Program-made: the position numbers and the translations under genes | The notes under the pieces: generated by a model | What the model saw: the letters and a program-made list of their open reading frames with translations, nothing else | The model's database searches: none | What the model was told of the DNA's origin: nothing | Shown here: one piece after another, positions 1-8,998 of the stretch | How positions within the stretch are numbered: the stretch's first letter is position 1 | How the letters are laid out: each line of letters starts with the position of its first letter | Assembly (NCBI RefSeq): GCF_000684975.1 | Contig: NZ_BAXZ01000034.1 | Location: 1 to 64,000 of the forward strand | Source: Paraburkholderia acidipaludis NBRC 101816 | GTDB lineage: Bacteria; Pseudomonadota; Gammaproteobacteria; Burkholderiales; Burkholderiaceae | Direction of reading: 5' to 3' | Length of the DNA stretch: 64,000 nt

Positions 1-246
1 GAGCCGGTACGCGCGGCGGGCGCGCGGCGCGTCGGAGGCGCCCGCGCCGCGCACGTCGTATGCGATCACGCGGTAGCGCGTTTCCAGCTCGCGGCGCAGC
101 GGCGTCCAGACCGCCGCCGAGTCGGGGTAGCCGTGCACGAGGATCACGGGCGGCGCGCCGGCGGGACCGCTCGCGTAGACCGCGAGCCGCGCATCGTCGG
201 ACTGCACCGCGAAGGTCTCGCACGCTGGGCGCAGGGTGCTGCTCAT
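1..246 (-). CDS. Alpha/beta hydrolase, N-terminal part (runs off the window)
   Basis: The frame starts at the ATG at 246 and is open to the left edge, so only about 82 N-terminal residues are visible. They contain VILVHGYPDS (the HG oxyanion-hole strand of alpha/beta hydrolases) and YDVRGAGASD, the usual strand that follows. The nucleophile and catalytic His lie outside the window. The start overlaps the stop of the upstream gene in an ATGA arrangement, so it is translationally coupled to the SDR/monooxygenase cluster. The substrate is unknown; an ester or lactone made by the monooxygenase would fit, but that is inference. Confidence 0.8.
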   Translation of the reverse strand, partial: MSSTLRPACETFAVQSDDARLAVYASGPAGAPPVILVHGYPDSAAVWTPLRRELETRYRVIAYDVRGAGASDAPRARRAYRL

Positions 247-1142
247 GCGGGCTTCGCGTTCGCGGCCGGATGCAGCGGCACGCGGCGCGGCGCGGCCTTC
301 GCCGCGTATTGCGCGTTGGTCGCGTCGATCTGCGCGATCAGGCCGTCGAGGCGTGCGAGATGGCGCCGGTTGTCCTGATCCCACGGATGGAAGCCCGGCT
401 TGAAAAAGCGCAGCCATTCCAGCGCGATGCCGGGAAACACGCCATGACGCGGACCGTAGAGGAACTTGATGAGCCGCCACTTGCCGGGCACTTTGCCCTG
501 GCGGCGGCCATGCGCGCGCATCAGCGCCGTGTGGTAGTCGAACACGATGACCCAGAACAGCATCGTGGTCGCGAGCATCGTGCCCGTGCGCATCAGATAG
601 CGCTTCAGGCCCGGCTTGATGGAGGCATTCCAGACATCGAACGAAACGGCCTTGTGCTCGGTTTCTTCGAGCGCGTGCCACAGCCACATCTGCTTGTAGC
701 CTTCCACCGAGCCTTCGATATGGCGCGCCGTATCGCTGAGCAGCATGTCGGCCAGCATGGCCGTGTAGTGCTCGAGCGCCACCGTCTGCGCGAGCTGCAG
801 CGAAGGCGGCAGCACCCTGCGGCCGAAGTTCAGGATGGCCCACAGGCGCTTGTCGAGCTTGTGGGCGGGCAGGCCCGCGGCCTGCAGCAGATCGTTGTAT
901 TCGATGTGCTCGCGCGTGTGCATGGCCTCCTGGCCGATGAAGCCCAGCACCTGCTTCTTGAGATCGGGGTCGACGATGCCGTCGCGGTAGTGCCGCACGG
1001 CGTCCATGAAAAAGCGCTCGCCCGCCGGAAAGAGGAGCGAAAGCGCATTGAAGAAGTGGGTGACTGCCACGCCCTCGGCGTGCCAGTCACAAGCCCGGTC
1101 GGGCGGTAGTGCGAAACGTATGTCGCGCCGTATCGGCATCAT
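243..1142 (-). CDS. COG3687-type predicted metal-dependent hydrolase (PF10118)
   Basis: A 299-residue soluble protein matching the predicted metal-dependent hydrolase family. Possible metal ligands are spaced as in ferritin-like di-iron proteins: E72, H75 and H79 in QEAMHTREH, E124-H125 in LEHYTAM, and E159 to H163 in EETEHKA. One hydrophobic stretch near residues 186-200 could be a membrane anchor. The start has an AGGGAGA ribosome site. The gene lies 29 bases after the SDR gene and overlaps the hydrolase by four bases, so it is an operon member. The biochemical role of the family is not established; a di-iron oxidase or desaturase-like role is possible. Confidence 0.8.
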   Translation of the reverse strand: MMPIRRDIRFALPPDRACDWHAEGVAVTHFFNALSLLFPAGERFFMDAVRHYRDGIVDPDLKKQVLGFIGQEAMHTREHIEYNDLLQAAGLPAHKLDKRLWAILNFGRRVLPPSLQLAQTVALEHYTAMLADMLLSDTARHIEGSVEGYKQMWLWHALEETEHKAVSFDVWNASIKPGLKRYLMRTGTMLATTMLFWVIVFDYHTALMRAHGRRQGKVPGKWRLIKFLYGPRHGVFPGIALEWLRFFKPGFHPWDQDNRRHLARLDGLIAQIDATNAQYAAKAAPRRVPLHPAANAKPA

Positions 1143-1171
1143 GTTGGTTTCTCCCTGATTTGCCTGCGTCG

Positions 1172-2077
1172 TTATGCGTTGCGTTTTGCGCTGCGATCGT
1201 GTGCCATGCCCGCGCCGCCGGCTCTACGCCGCGCCTTCGCGGCCTCGCGGCGCGCGCTCATCACCACCAGCGCCTGGTAGGCCGCGGGCAGCGTGCGCGC
1301 GAGCCAGTCGGCGGCGCGCGCATCGCGCCCGATCAGCACGCGCCGGCTGTTGCGGCGCACGCCGCGCAGGATGGTGCGCGCGGCGTCCTCGGCGGTCGTG
1401 ATGAAGAATTTTTCGAAGTCGTCCTTACCTTGCTGCTCGCTCGCCACCATGAAGCCGACCATGTTCGAAGCGATGCGGCTCGACTGCGCGATGTTCGTGC
1501 GGATGCCGCCCGGGTGCACGCAGGTGGCGGAGACGCCGCACCGCATCATGTCGAGCTCCTGGCGCAGCGATTCGGTGAAGCCGCGCACCGCGTACTTGGT
1601 GGCGTTGTAGGCGCTCATGCCGGGCTGCGCGAAGATGCCGAAGATGCTCGACGTATTGACGATGTGGCCTTCGCCCGCGGCCTTCAGATGCGGCAGGAAG
1701 GCCTTGGTGCCGTGCACGACGCCCCAGAAGTTGATGTTGACGATCCATTCGAGGTCGGCATAGGCCATGCCTTCGATCGTGCTCGAGAGCGCGACGCCGG
1801 CGTTGTTGAACACGAGGTTCACGCGGCCGTGCGCGGCGGCGGTTTCGTCGGCCCAGGCGTGTACCGCCTCGCGGTCGGCCACGTCCAGCACGCGTGTCGT
1901 CACGCGCACCGCCGGGGCGAGCGTGCGCACGATGCGCTCGGTTTCCGCGAGACCCGTGGCGTTGCGGTCGGCGAGCGAGAGATGGCAGCCGGCCTCGGCG
2001 AGCTGCACGGCGAGCGCGCGGCCCATGCCCGAGCCGGCTCCGGTGATGGCGGCGACCTTGTTGTCGAAGTGTTTCAT
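1172..2077 (-). CDS. Short-chain dehydrogenase/reductase
   Basis: A 301-residue classical SDR. The cofactor glycine motif TGAGSGMG is at residues 12-19, NNAG at 91-94, and the catalytic Tyr157-x3-Lys161 sits in YNATKYAV, with the catalytic Ser near 143. The C-terminal 60 residues are basic and longer than the minimal fold. It lies 30 bases after the monooxygenase gene in the same direction. SDRs paired with Baeyer-Villiger enzymes usually interconvert the alcohol and the ketone substrate, which is the likely role here; the actual substrate cannot be read from the sequence. Confidence 0.9.
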   Translation of the reverse strand: MKHFDNKVAAITGAGSGMGRALAVQLAEAGCHLSLADRNATGLAETERIVRTLAPAVRVTTRVLDVADREAVHAWADETAAAHGRVNLVFNNAGVALSSTIEGMAYADLEWIVNINFWGVVHGTKAFLPHLKAAGEGHIVNTSSIFGIFAQPGMSAYNATKYAVRGFTESLRQELDMMRCGVSATCVHPGGIRTNIAQSSRIASNMVGFMVASEQQGKDDFEKFFITTAEDAARTILRGVRRNSRRVLIGRDARAADWLARTLPAAYQALVVMSARREAAKARRRAGGAGMAHDRSAKRNA

Positions 2078-2107
2078 GCAGGGTTCCTCGTGCGGGTGCC
2101 GGGCGGC

Positions 2108-3679
2108 TCAGGCCGGCTCGGTGGATTGCGTCGCCATGGCGATGGGCGCGGCGGCAGGCTCGGGCTGCCGCACGCGATACACCTGGTAGTCGGCGAGCGA
2201 GAAGTGCGCCGTCGCCTGCCGGAAGCGCCACGTGAAGCCCGGCCACAGCGTGGTGTTCTTGCCGTTGCGCGGATCGAGATACCAGCTCTTGCAGCCGCCC
2301 ACCGACCAGATCGCGCGATCGAGCTTCTTCTGGATGCGCTCGTTGTAGCGGGACTCGACGTAAGGGCGCACCTCGATGGCGTCCGCGCCGTCGCGGCGCA
2401 TGGCGTTCAGCGCGCCGAGGATGTACTCGATCTGCGACTCGATCATGAACACCATCGAGTTGTGGCCGAGCCCCGTGTTCGGGCCGACGATCATGAAAAA
2501 GTTGGGATAACCAGGCAAGGACGTGCCGAGGTACGCGTGCGCGCCGTTGCGCCAGGTCTCGATGATATCCACGCCGCCGCGCCCCACGACGGTTCCGGGC
2601 GGGAACGGATCGGCCACCTGGAAACCGGTGCCGTAAATGAGGCAGTCCACCTCGTGATGCACGCCGTCGGCGGTGACGACGCCCGTGGCGTCCACACGCT
2701 CGATGGCGCTCGTCACGACGCTCACGTTCTTGCGCGAGAGCGCCGGATAGTAGTCGTTCGAGATCAGCACGCGCTTGCAGCCGATCGTGTAGTCGGGCGT
2801 GACGGCCGCGCGCAGCGCGGGGTCCGGCACCTGGCGGCGGATATGGCGCAGCGCGAGCTTCTGCACGTTCTTCATCAGCGCAGGATGGATCGCGAAGCCC
2901 AGCACGCGCGATTCGAGCATCCAGTAAAGGCCCGCGCGCGCGAGCTTCTGCGTGAACGGCAGCGTGCGGAACATCCACTGCTCGAATGTCGAGAGCGCGC
3001 GGTCGGGCTTGGGCATGATCCAGGGCGGCGTGCGCTGGAAGAGCGCGAGGCCGGCCACGCGCGGGGCGATCTGCGGCAGGAACTGGATTGCGCTGGCGCC
3101 GGTGCCGATCACGGCCACGCGCTTGCCGTCGAGCGCGTAGCCGTGGTCCCAATGCTGCGAATGGAATGCCTTGCCCGTGAAAGTCTCGACGCCGGGAATG
3201 TCGGGCAGGGCCGCGCGCGAGAGGCCGCCCATGCCGGAGACCAGCACGCGCGCGGCAAGCCGCTTGCCGTTGGCGAACGCGAGGCGCCAGCAGTGTGCGT
3301 TCTCGTCGTAGGTGGCGCTCGTGAGTGCGTGGCCGAAACGCAGGTAGGGCGCGAGGCGAAAGCGGCTCACGCAATGATCGAGATACGCGCGGATTTCCGG
3401 CTGCGGCGCGAACATGCGCGTCCAGCGCGGGTTGGGTGCGAAGGAGAACGAATAGACGTGCGATTGCACGTCGCAGGCGCACCCGGGGTAATGGTTGTCG
3501 CGCCAGGTGCCGCCCGCCGAGTCGGCCTTCTCGAACACGGCAAAGCGCGTGTTGCCGGTTTGCAGCAGGCGGATCGCCATGCCGAGGCCGGCGAACCCCG
3601 TGCCGATGATGGCGATGTCGATGGCCTCTTGCGCGAGGTCGTCGCCTGCCGGGTCGAAAGACCGGGTGCGTGCGTTCAT
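2108..3679 (-). CDS. Flavin-containing (Baeyer-Villiger type) monooxygenase
   Basis: A 523-residue FAD/NADPH monooxygenase. The FAD Rossmann motif GTGFAG is at residues 26-31, GGTW at 56-59, the Baeyer-Villiger fingerprint FxGxxxHxxxWD at 167-178, and the NADPH motif GTGASA near 192. It should insert oxygen into a ketone or aldehyde to give an ester or lactone. An ATG 39 bases upstream (3718) is in frame, but I chose the ATG at 3679. AGGGAG lies nine bases before it, and a sigma70-like promoter (-10 at 3703-3708) would start transcription after 3718. It is the first gene of the cluster with SDR, COG3687 protein and hydrolase. Confidence 0.9.
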   Translation of the reverse strand: MNARTRSFDPAGDDLAQEAIDIAIIGTGFAGLGMAIRLLQTGNTRFAVFEKADSAGGTWRDNHYPGCACDVQSHVYSFSFAPNPRWTRMFAPQPEIRAYLDHCVSRFRLAPYLRFGHALTSATYDENAHCWRLAFANGKRLAARVLVSGMGGLSRAALPDIPGVETFTGKAFHSQHWDHGYALDGKRVAVIGTGASAIQFLPQIAPRVAGLALFQRTPPWIMPKPDRALSTFEQWMFRTLPFTQKLARAGLYWMLESRVLGFAIHPALMKNVQKLALRHIRRQVPDPALRAAVTPDYTIGCKRVLISNDYYPALSRKNVSVVTSAIERVDATGVVTADGVHHEVDCLIYGTGFQVADPFPPGTVVGRGGVDIIETWRNGAHAYLGTSLPGYPNFFMIVGPNTGLGHNSMVFMIESQIEYILGALNAMRRDGADAIEVRPYVESRYNERIQKKLDRAIWSVGGCKSWYLDPRNGKNTTLWPGFTWRFRQATAHFSLADYQVYRVRQPEPAAAPIAMATQSTEPA

Positions 3680-3702
3680 CCGGAGCGTCTCCCTATGGTT
3701 CA

Positions 3703-3731
3703 TTTTTAACTGTGACATTGATGGATGTAAA
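3703..3731 (-). promoter_or_regulatory. Sigma70-like promoter of the monooxygenase cluster
   Basis: On the minus strand TTTACA (3726-3731) is followed after 17 bases by TAAAAA (3703-3708). Transcription would begin near 3696, just ahead of the start codon at 3679 and its AGGGAG site. Matches to consensus are moderate. Confidence 0.5.
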
Positions 3732-3732
3732 C
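3712..3732. promoter_or_regulatory. Imperfect inverted repeat over the -35 region, candidate MerR-family operator
   Basis: GTGACAT, six bases, then ATGTAAAC form a near-perfect dyad (T-x-ACAT-N6-ATGT-x-A) covering the -35 element of the monooxygenase promoter. The MerR-family gene whose product is the natural candidate ligand lies just upstream and reads the same way. Assignment to that protein is inference. Confidence 0.4.
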
Positions 3733-3919
3733 ATAGGGCGGTTCGGGCCGGAACGCAAGTGTCTAGATGTGGCGCTCTAGGGGACGCGTATGGTCGGGGG
3801 AAAAGACGGCGCGCAGCGCAGAACCCCCATCTGGCGGGGTGTTCGGGCGTTCTGGCAGAGCCGCGCGAGGGCTCGCGCGGCTAAAGATATGAGGAAAGAG
3901 AGGGGCGTGGGCGGCGCGC

Positions 3920-4867
3920 CTAGGTGGTGCCCGACCTGCGCGTCGTGCGGATCGGCTTGGCTGCGGGCCGCGGCGTTTTGCGGGCCGGAGCGAGCGCAAC
4001 GGGTGCCTTTTTGGCCGCCTTCGTCGCCGCCGTCTTGCGCGCGGCGCGCGGCGCTTCCTGCGGCTCTTTTGTCGCTTGTCCGCCGAGCTTCTTGTCGAGG
4101 ATCGTCGCCACGCGGCCGCCCAGGTAGTCGCTCGACTGCTCTTCCAGCGCGCGCAGGATCTCGTTTTCGACGAACACGTTGGAGAGCGGCCGCAGCCGCC
4201 AGATCGCATCCACGAGCGCCGGCATGTCGGTGGGCGGCGGCAGCGCGCCCGCGTCGTAGCGGTCCAGATGCCGCACGACCATCTCGACGAGCAGCTTCGC
4301 GATGGCGTCGAAGTGCGGCCGTGCTTCCTCCAGCACCTTCAGCAGGTCGCGAGCGGGAATGCCTTCGCGGACCGTCGCCGCCGCGGCGTCGAGCACGGCG
4401 GGATTGCGTGCGACGAACGAGAGGCCGCGCCGCTCCAGCAGCCCGAGTTCCCCGAGACGCGTGAGCTGGCCCGGCGCCTGCGGCCCGAACATCTTGACGA
4501 GCTGGCGGATCGTAAAGGTCTTCGGGCGGGCGCTGGTCCAGCGCCCGCCAATCGCATTTTCGAGGCCGAGGATCGAGCGCAGGTCGCCGCCGTCGTCGAT
4601 GGCCTTGATGAGATCCTGAATGTTCGAGAGCGTGTAGCCGCGCGCGAGCAGATGATTGATGAGCTTCAGCCGCGCGACGTGCGAATCGTTGTAGATGCCC
4701 ACGCGGCCGCGCTTCTCGGGCGGCATGAGCAGGTCCCGGTCCTGATAGGCGCGCACGTTGCGCACCGTGGTCGCGGCCACGCGCGCGAGTTCGTCGACCG
4801 TGTATTCGTTCTCGGTCGCGCGGTCGGGCCTGGCTTCGGCGCTGGAGGGTTTGGGCGATTTCGGCAT
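3920..4867 (-). CDS. MerR-family transcriptional regulator with Lys/Ala/Pro-rich tail
   Basis: A 315-residue regulator. Residues about 21-90 form the winged helix-turn-helix of the MerR family (YTVDELARVAATTVRNVRAY, then a YNDSHVARLKLI helix). An uncharacterised helical region follows to about 240. The last 60 residues are rich in Lys, Ala, Pro and Arg, like histone H1 tails, suggesting extra non-specific DNA binding. No Cys pair typical of metal-sensing MerR proteins is seen, so an organic effector is more likely. It sits 240 bases upstream of the monooxygenase cluster with a candidate operator between, which points to control of that cluster. Confidence 0.85.
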   Translation of the reverse strand: MPKSPKPSSAEARPDRATENEYTVDELARVAATTVRNVRAYQDRDLLMPPEKRGRVGIYNDSHVARLKLINHLLARGYTLSNIQDLIKAIDDGGDLRSILGLENAIGGRWTSARPKTFTIRQLVKMFGPQAPGQLTRLGELGLLERRGLSFVARNPAVLDAAAATVREGIPARDLLKVLEEARPHFDAIAKLLVEMVVRHLDRYDAGALPPPTDMPALVDAIWRLRPLSNVFVENEILRALEEQSSDYLGGRVATILDKKLGGQATKEPQEAPRAARKTAATKAAKKAPVALAPARKTPRPAAKPIRTTRRSGTT

Positions 4868-4964
4868 GCGCCGATTTTAACGCGAGCCGCTCGACCGGCG
4901 CGAGAAGGGCGTGCTGCAATAGCGTGCGCTCGCCCACGGTCGCACGGCGGATCATGGCCGCGTG

Positions 4965-5789
4965 TCAGAAGCGGTAAGAGACGGCAAGGAACGAAATGAT
5001 CGGGTCTGCAGAAAGATCCGATTTGCTCACGGCGAGCTCGGTGCCGTCCGCGGCCTTCACGATCACCGACGAGGTGGTCTTCAGCGGAATGTACGTGATC
5101 GAGGCGACGAGCCCGAGATGCGCCGTGATGTTGTATTCCGCGCCGGCGTTGAACACCGGCTGCCACGACGCCGACGCCTTCGCGCTCACCTGTGTCGGTC
5201 CCGGCTTGCCGGCGCCGGCGGCGAGCACGGAGCCGAGATCGTTCTGCGTGGCGCTGACGAAGTTCGGATTGAGCTGGACGTCCGAGAACCAGTTGTACGA
5301 CACGCCCACGCCCAGGAACGGCCGGAATTTCGCGCTGGCGTCGCGGAAGTAGTACTGGAAGAGCAGCGCCGGGCTCCACTGACGCACGCTCGTGACGATC
5401 GGATTGGTCGAAGGATCCGAAAGGTTCTGGCTGCCGAGCGCGCCCGCCGGGCCCGGCGGCTTGATCGTGCCGTGGCCGTAGAGCTTGAAGGTGGGCGGCA
5501 CGCCCGCCACGGTCGTGATCGCTATGTGGTCGGTCAGGAAGTGGCTGAAAGTGAGGCCGACCGTGTCCGCGTTCGTGGTCGAGAGGCCCGTGCCCGGCGA
5601 CGTGAAGCTGTTCGGCAGGCGCAACGGCGTGTTGATCGGCACGGGCGCGACGTTGGTCGTGAGCGGCGTGCTCGAGCCCTGCGGCGCCACATGGAACCAG
5701 CCCAGCACGGCCACGTTGTCGCCCGCCTGCTGCGCGTGGGCGCTCATGGAAAGTCCGGCGGTCAGCGCCGCCATGACGATGCGTCTCAT
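4965..5789 (-). CDS. OmpW-family outer-membrane beta-barrel protein
   Basis: A 274-residue protein with an N-terminal signal peptide (MRRIVMAALTAG..AHAQ, cleavage after residue 20 or so) and the OmpW pattern. An HFLTDHIAI strand follows the first loop, a conserved Trp/Phe-rich VGVSYNWFSD strand sits in the middle, and the end is FLAVSYRF with the C-terminal aromatic Phe used for barrel assembly. It is longer than E. coli OmpW because of extended loops. The start at 5789 follows GGGAGGA; an upstream in-frame ATG at 5831 would block the signal peptide. OmpW barrels admit small hydrophobic molecules, which suits a neighbouring monooxygenase cluster. Confidence 0.88.
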   Translation of the reverse strand: MRRIVMAALTAGLSMSAHAQQAGDNVAVLGWFHVAPQGSSTPLTTNVAPVPINTPLRLPNSFTSPGTGLSTTNADTVGLTFSHFLTDHIAITTVAGVPPTFKLYGHGTIKPPGPAGALGSQNLSDPSTNPIVTSVRQWSPALLFQYYFRDASAKFRPFLGVGVSYNWFSDVQLNPNFVSATQNDLGSVLAAGAGKPGPTQVSAKASASWQPVFNAGAEYNITAHLGLVASITYIPLKTTSSVIVKAADGTELAVSKSDLSADPIISFLAVSYRF

Positions 5790-5956
5790 TGTGTCCTCCC
5801 AGGTTCGGGTGTGCCTGCCCGCGCGCGGCATGCGGCTCTTTGCCGGCCTGCCAGTCCTTGCGCGCCTTCCGGTACGGCCGCCGCATTGCGCGGCGGCCGT
5901 CGGGCGGCCACCTCGTCAGCACGGACCCCGAAGAACCGGGGTCTCTTCTGTACTGC

Positions 5957-7219
5957 TTATTGAACGAATGCGCCGGCCGTGAAGTACGGCGCAGACGGGG
6001 TGTTCATGTCGAGGAAACCGAACACGCCGCCCGTGAAGATCATCTTGCCGGTGGGCGTCGAGCCGGTCGAGGCGCCGACGTGCGTGGTGGTCACGACGCC
6101 GGGCACGGTCTCCGTGAAGCTGAGATCGAGTGCCGTGGCGAGCGACGCCTGCGAAGCATTGAACGGGTCGAGCAGCGTGGCCTCGGTGCCTTCGAGCGCC
6201 GTGGTGCGATAGTCGAACTGGCTGTCCACGCCGATGTATTCGCCGTCCTGCGAGTCCACCGCGATGGCCGACTGCGGCGCGAGCACCGAGATGCCGGACT
6301 CGTCGTCCGCGACCGGGCCCGTCGCGCCGCTTTGCGGATCGGTGCCGATGTACGGATACGCCACGCCCCGGCGCACGAGTACCGGCACGAGCTGGCCGCG
6401 CAGTTTGCCGACGATCATGAAGCCCTTCGCGGCCGGTTGTCCCGTGACGAGCGTCGGCTTGGCCTGGCCGAGGAAGTGGTCGGTTTCGAATGCGCCGCTG
6501 CCGTCGGCCGATTGCGCGAGGTTCGTGCCGGGCTGCTGGCACGTATTGGCGTTGACGCCGGTGTTGTCGCACTCGGTCCAGCTACCGTCCGCGTTGATGG
6601 TGATCTTTGCGTCGACGGGCACCGGCAGGAAGTTCTGCGACGGCACCTGGTGATAGCCGAGCTGATTCCAGACGCCCGCGACGTCGGCAATGTTGGTATC
6701 GATCGACGAGAAGCCGATGAACGGGTAGTAGGGGAATTTCGTGTCGGGCACGACGCCCACGCCGCCCGTGCCCGCATAGGCGATCTCGGCGCCGGGAATC
6801 GTGCCGCCCGCCACGCCCTCGCCGATGAACACGCGCGCAAGACGGGTGGGGTCGAGGCTCGCGCCGTTGAGCTGGTAGGCGCACTGGTTGAGCTTCTGCG
6901 TGGGCAGCCCCGTTTCCTGGGTGAGCGTGCCCGTGGCGACCTGGCCCTGGCGTGTGGGCGTGACCGTGCCGGTGGTTTGCGGGATCGGCGACTCGACGTA
7001 GGTGATCTGCCAGGTCATTTTGGTCGTGTCGAGCTGCAGTTTCACGAGTTCGCCGTCGCCGCCGCCGCCGGTGTAGACCGTGCTGTAGTCGAGCGTGGTC
7101 GGGCACAGGGCGGCCGCCACCGGCGCCGGGCTGCTGCTGCCGCCCCCACCGCCGCCGCCGCCGCATGCGGCAAAGAGCGGTGCCGAGATGATGAGCGCCG
7201 CAAAAATTTTGGTGTCCAT
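5957..7219 (-). CDS. DUF2957 lipoprotein, copy 1
   Basis: A 420-residue secreted protein of the Burkholderia-type DUF2957 family. The signal peptide ends at LFAAC and is followed by eight glycines and a Ser/Pro linker, the usual layout of Burkholderiaceae lipoproteins; Phe at -3 makes the lipobox slightly unusual. The start at 7219 follows GGAGAGG. It is a clear paralogue of the next gene: both contain YPFIGFS followed by a YH.VPS..F stretch, and a DDESGI.(V/L)LAP stretch. Function is unknown; a surface-exposed repeat-like beta protein is likely. The gly tract is encoded by a CCG-type trinucleotide run. Confidence 0.8.
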   Translation of the reverse strand: MDTKIFAALIISAPLFAACGGGGGGGGSSSPAPVAAALCPTTLDYSTVYTGGGGDGELVKLQLDTTKMTWQITYVESPIPQTTGTVTPTRQGQVATGTLTQETGLPTQKLNQCAYQLNGASLDPTRLARVFIGEGVAGGTIPGAEIAYAGTGGVGVVPDTKFPYYPFIGFSSIDTNIADVAGVWNQLGYHQVPSQNFLPVPVDAKITINADGSWTECDNTGVNANTCQQPGTNLAQSADGSGAFETDHFLGQAKPTLVTGQPAAKGFMIVGKLRGQLVPVLVRRGVAYPYIGTDPQSGATGPVADDESGISVLAPQSAIAVDSQDGEYIGVDSQFDYRTTALEGTEATLLDPFNASQASLATALDLSFTETVPGVVTTTHVGASTGSTPTGKMIFTGGVFGFLDMNTPSAPYFTAGAFVQ

Positions 7220-7322
7220 ACTGCCTCTCCAGATCGTTTTTTGTGTTCGAGGACCGGCCCCCACCGGCCGGTCGTCCTCCCAGGTTCTCTGCCCTCAGTG
7301 GCTTCGTAGGCCGAAGCGCATG

Positions 7323-8699
7323 CTATTGCGGCTGGATCAGCGCACCCACGCCGAAGTAAGGCGAATTCTGGGTGGTGCTGTTCGCGGAACTCGGCGTGAC
7401 GCCGCCGTTCTCCTCGCCGTTGATGAAGACGCCGTAGAGGCCGCCCACGGCAATGAGACTGCCCGCGTTGCCCTGCGAGTCCGTCACGCCGATCAGGCCC
7501 GGATGCGTCTGGGTGTAATCGAGCGCGAAGGTGCTCTCGGTCGTCATCGTCGAGGGCTTGAGGAAGCCGCCTTGCTGATCGTTGATGAGCGCCGCCGTGT
7601 AGGCGAAGTTCGAGTCGGCGCCGATGTAGCTGCCGTTGAACGCGCCCGACTTGAGCGCCGTGGCGGGTGCGAGCAGCGCAATGCCCGATTCGTCGTCGAT
7701 CTGCGGGATGAGGTTGGTGGCGCTGATTTCCGCCACATGGCCCGTGCGGACGACCACCGGCACGACGGCCCCATTCAGCTTGCCGAGAATGAGGTGCGCG
7801 CTGGCCGTCGGGCTGCCGAACAGGGCGTTGGACGGCGTTTCGATCTGCGGGGCGTCGGTGCTCGTGAAGTAGCTGCCGTTCGGGTCGGCGGTCCAGGGAT
7901 TCGCGGCGGTTTCGCAGCTCGTGTTGGTCGCGCCGCTCGGCACGCTGCAGTTTCCGCTGCTGTCATAGGACTCCTGAGCGACCTTGGCAGCGGCGGAAAA
8001 TTCGCTTGACGGCACGATGTGATAGAGCAGCGTGTTATACGAGCCCGCGAGATCGGTCAGGCTCGTGCTGACCGTGGAAAAGCCGATGAACGGATAGAAG
8101 TCGAAAGTGCGCGCGGGCTGGTTCGGGAACAGCAGATTTGCCTGGGAATCCCCATCGATATCGACCGTCGCGCCCGGTATGCCGCCGCCCGCCACGCCGA
8201 AACCGACATAGATGGTGGGCGGATTCTGGGCGTTGTACGCGGTCGTATAGCTCGTGCCGTTGAGCGTGCCGGTGCCGGCCTGGAGCTGGAACGCGCAGGC
8301 GATCTGCGAAGCCGAGGGCAGCGAGCCCGAAGGCGGATGCTGCACGGCGCCCGTGATGGTGAGGCCGGTGCGCGTGTTCTGCACCGAACTCGACGCGAGC
8401 GGTATGGGCGACGCAAGCCACGTGAGCTTGTACGTCATGGTGGTCGGGTTGATGTTGAGGCTCACGACTTCGCCGCTGCCGGCGCCGCCGAGATAGGTGT
8501 TGGCCGCGATCTGCGCATCGGTGGGGCACAAGGCCGTGGCGGCCGGCGCGCTCGCAGGCGGCCCCTGGTTGGAACATGTCGAGCCCGAGCATTGCGCGGG
8601 CGAGATGGGACCTGGGTTACTCGCGTTGCCACCTCCGCACGCGAGCAGCAAAGGACTGGCGACCATGGCTAGCGCCACGCCGCGGATCTTATCCAACAT
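7323..8699 (-). CDS. DUF2957 lipoprotein, copy 2
   Basis: A 458-residue paralogue of the preceding protein. The signal peptide ends in LLLAC followed by GGG, a good lipobox. It shares with copy 1 the FYPFIGFSTV segment, the YH.VPSSEF segment, the IDDESGIALLAP segment and a final SPYFGVGAL.Q segment. AGGGAGG precedes the start codon. The two copies lie 104 bases apart and read the same way as OmpW, so the three may be co-transcribed as an envelope module. Function is not known. Confidence 0.8.
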   Translation of the reverse strand: MLDKIRGVALAMVASPLLLACGGGNASNPGPISPAQCSGSTCSNQGPPASAPAATALCPTDAQIAANTYLGGAGSGEVVSLNINPTTMTYKLTWLASPIPLASSSVQNTRTGLTITGAVQHPPSGSLPSASQIACAFQLQAGTGTLNGTSYTTAYNAQNPPTIYVGFGVAGGGIPGATVDIDGDSQANLLFPNQPARTFDFYPFIGFSTVSTSLTDLAGSYNTLLYHIVPSSEFSAAAKVAQESYDSSGNCSVPSGATNTSCETAANPWTADPNGSYFTSTDAPQIETPSNALFGSPTASAHLILGKLNGAVVPVVVRTGHVAEISATNLIPQIDDESGIALLAPATALKSGAFNGSYIGADSNFAYTAALINDQQGGFLKPSTMTTESTFALDYTQTHPGLIGVTDSQGNAGSLIAVGGLYGVFINGEENGGVTPSSANSTTQNSPYFGVGALIQPQ

Positions 8700-8998
8700 G
8701 CGTTGCCTCCCTGTCTCTTATTTATGCGAAAGAGAGTGAATCATGACATCAGCGGCTGTCAATTGAACGAACCGTCTAAATCCGGGTGCCCTGTCTGAAG
8801 GGCTTGTCCCGTCTTGGTTTGCGAACAAGACACCGGGGTTTGTCCCGATGTGCCGCTTCGATATCAAGGAGACCGAAGCGGCGCAGAGCAAACGGTGTTC
8901 CCGAGCGCACGAAACGGTGCGAATCGACAGCGAATTGAAAGAAGTTGCGCATTTAATGAGAGGTGCGGCGCAACCTCGTTGGGCCTGCGGGAGCCATC
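8700..8998. other. Intergenic region between divergent DUF2957 and NTF2-like genes
   Basis: About 300 bases separate divergent genes and must hold both promoters. A TTGACA reading leftward (8757-8762 on the minus strand) has no good -10 at the right distance. I see no convincing operator or RNA structure. Confidence 0.4.

Noticed and set aside
1109..3709. 866-codon open frame on the plus strand across the monooxygenase and SDR genes
   Set aside because: It is antisense to two convincing enzymes and its residues are Arg/His/Ala-rich without domains; typical of high-GC third-position bias.
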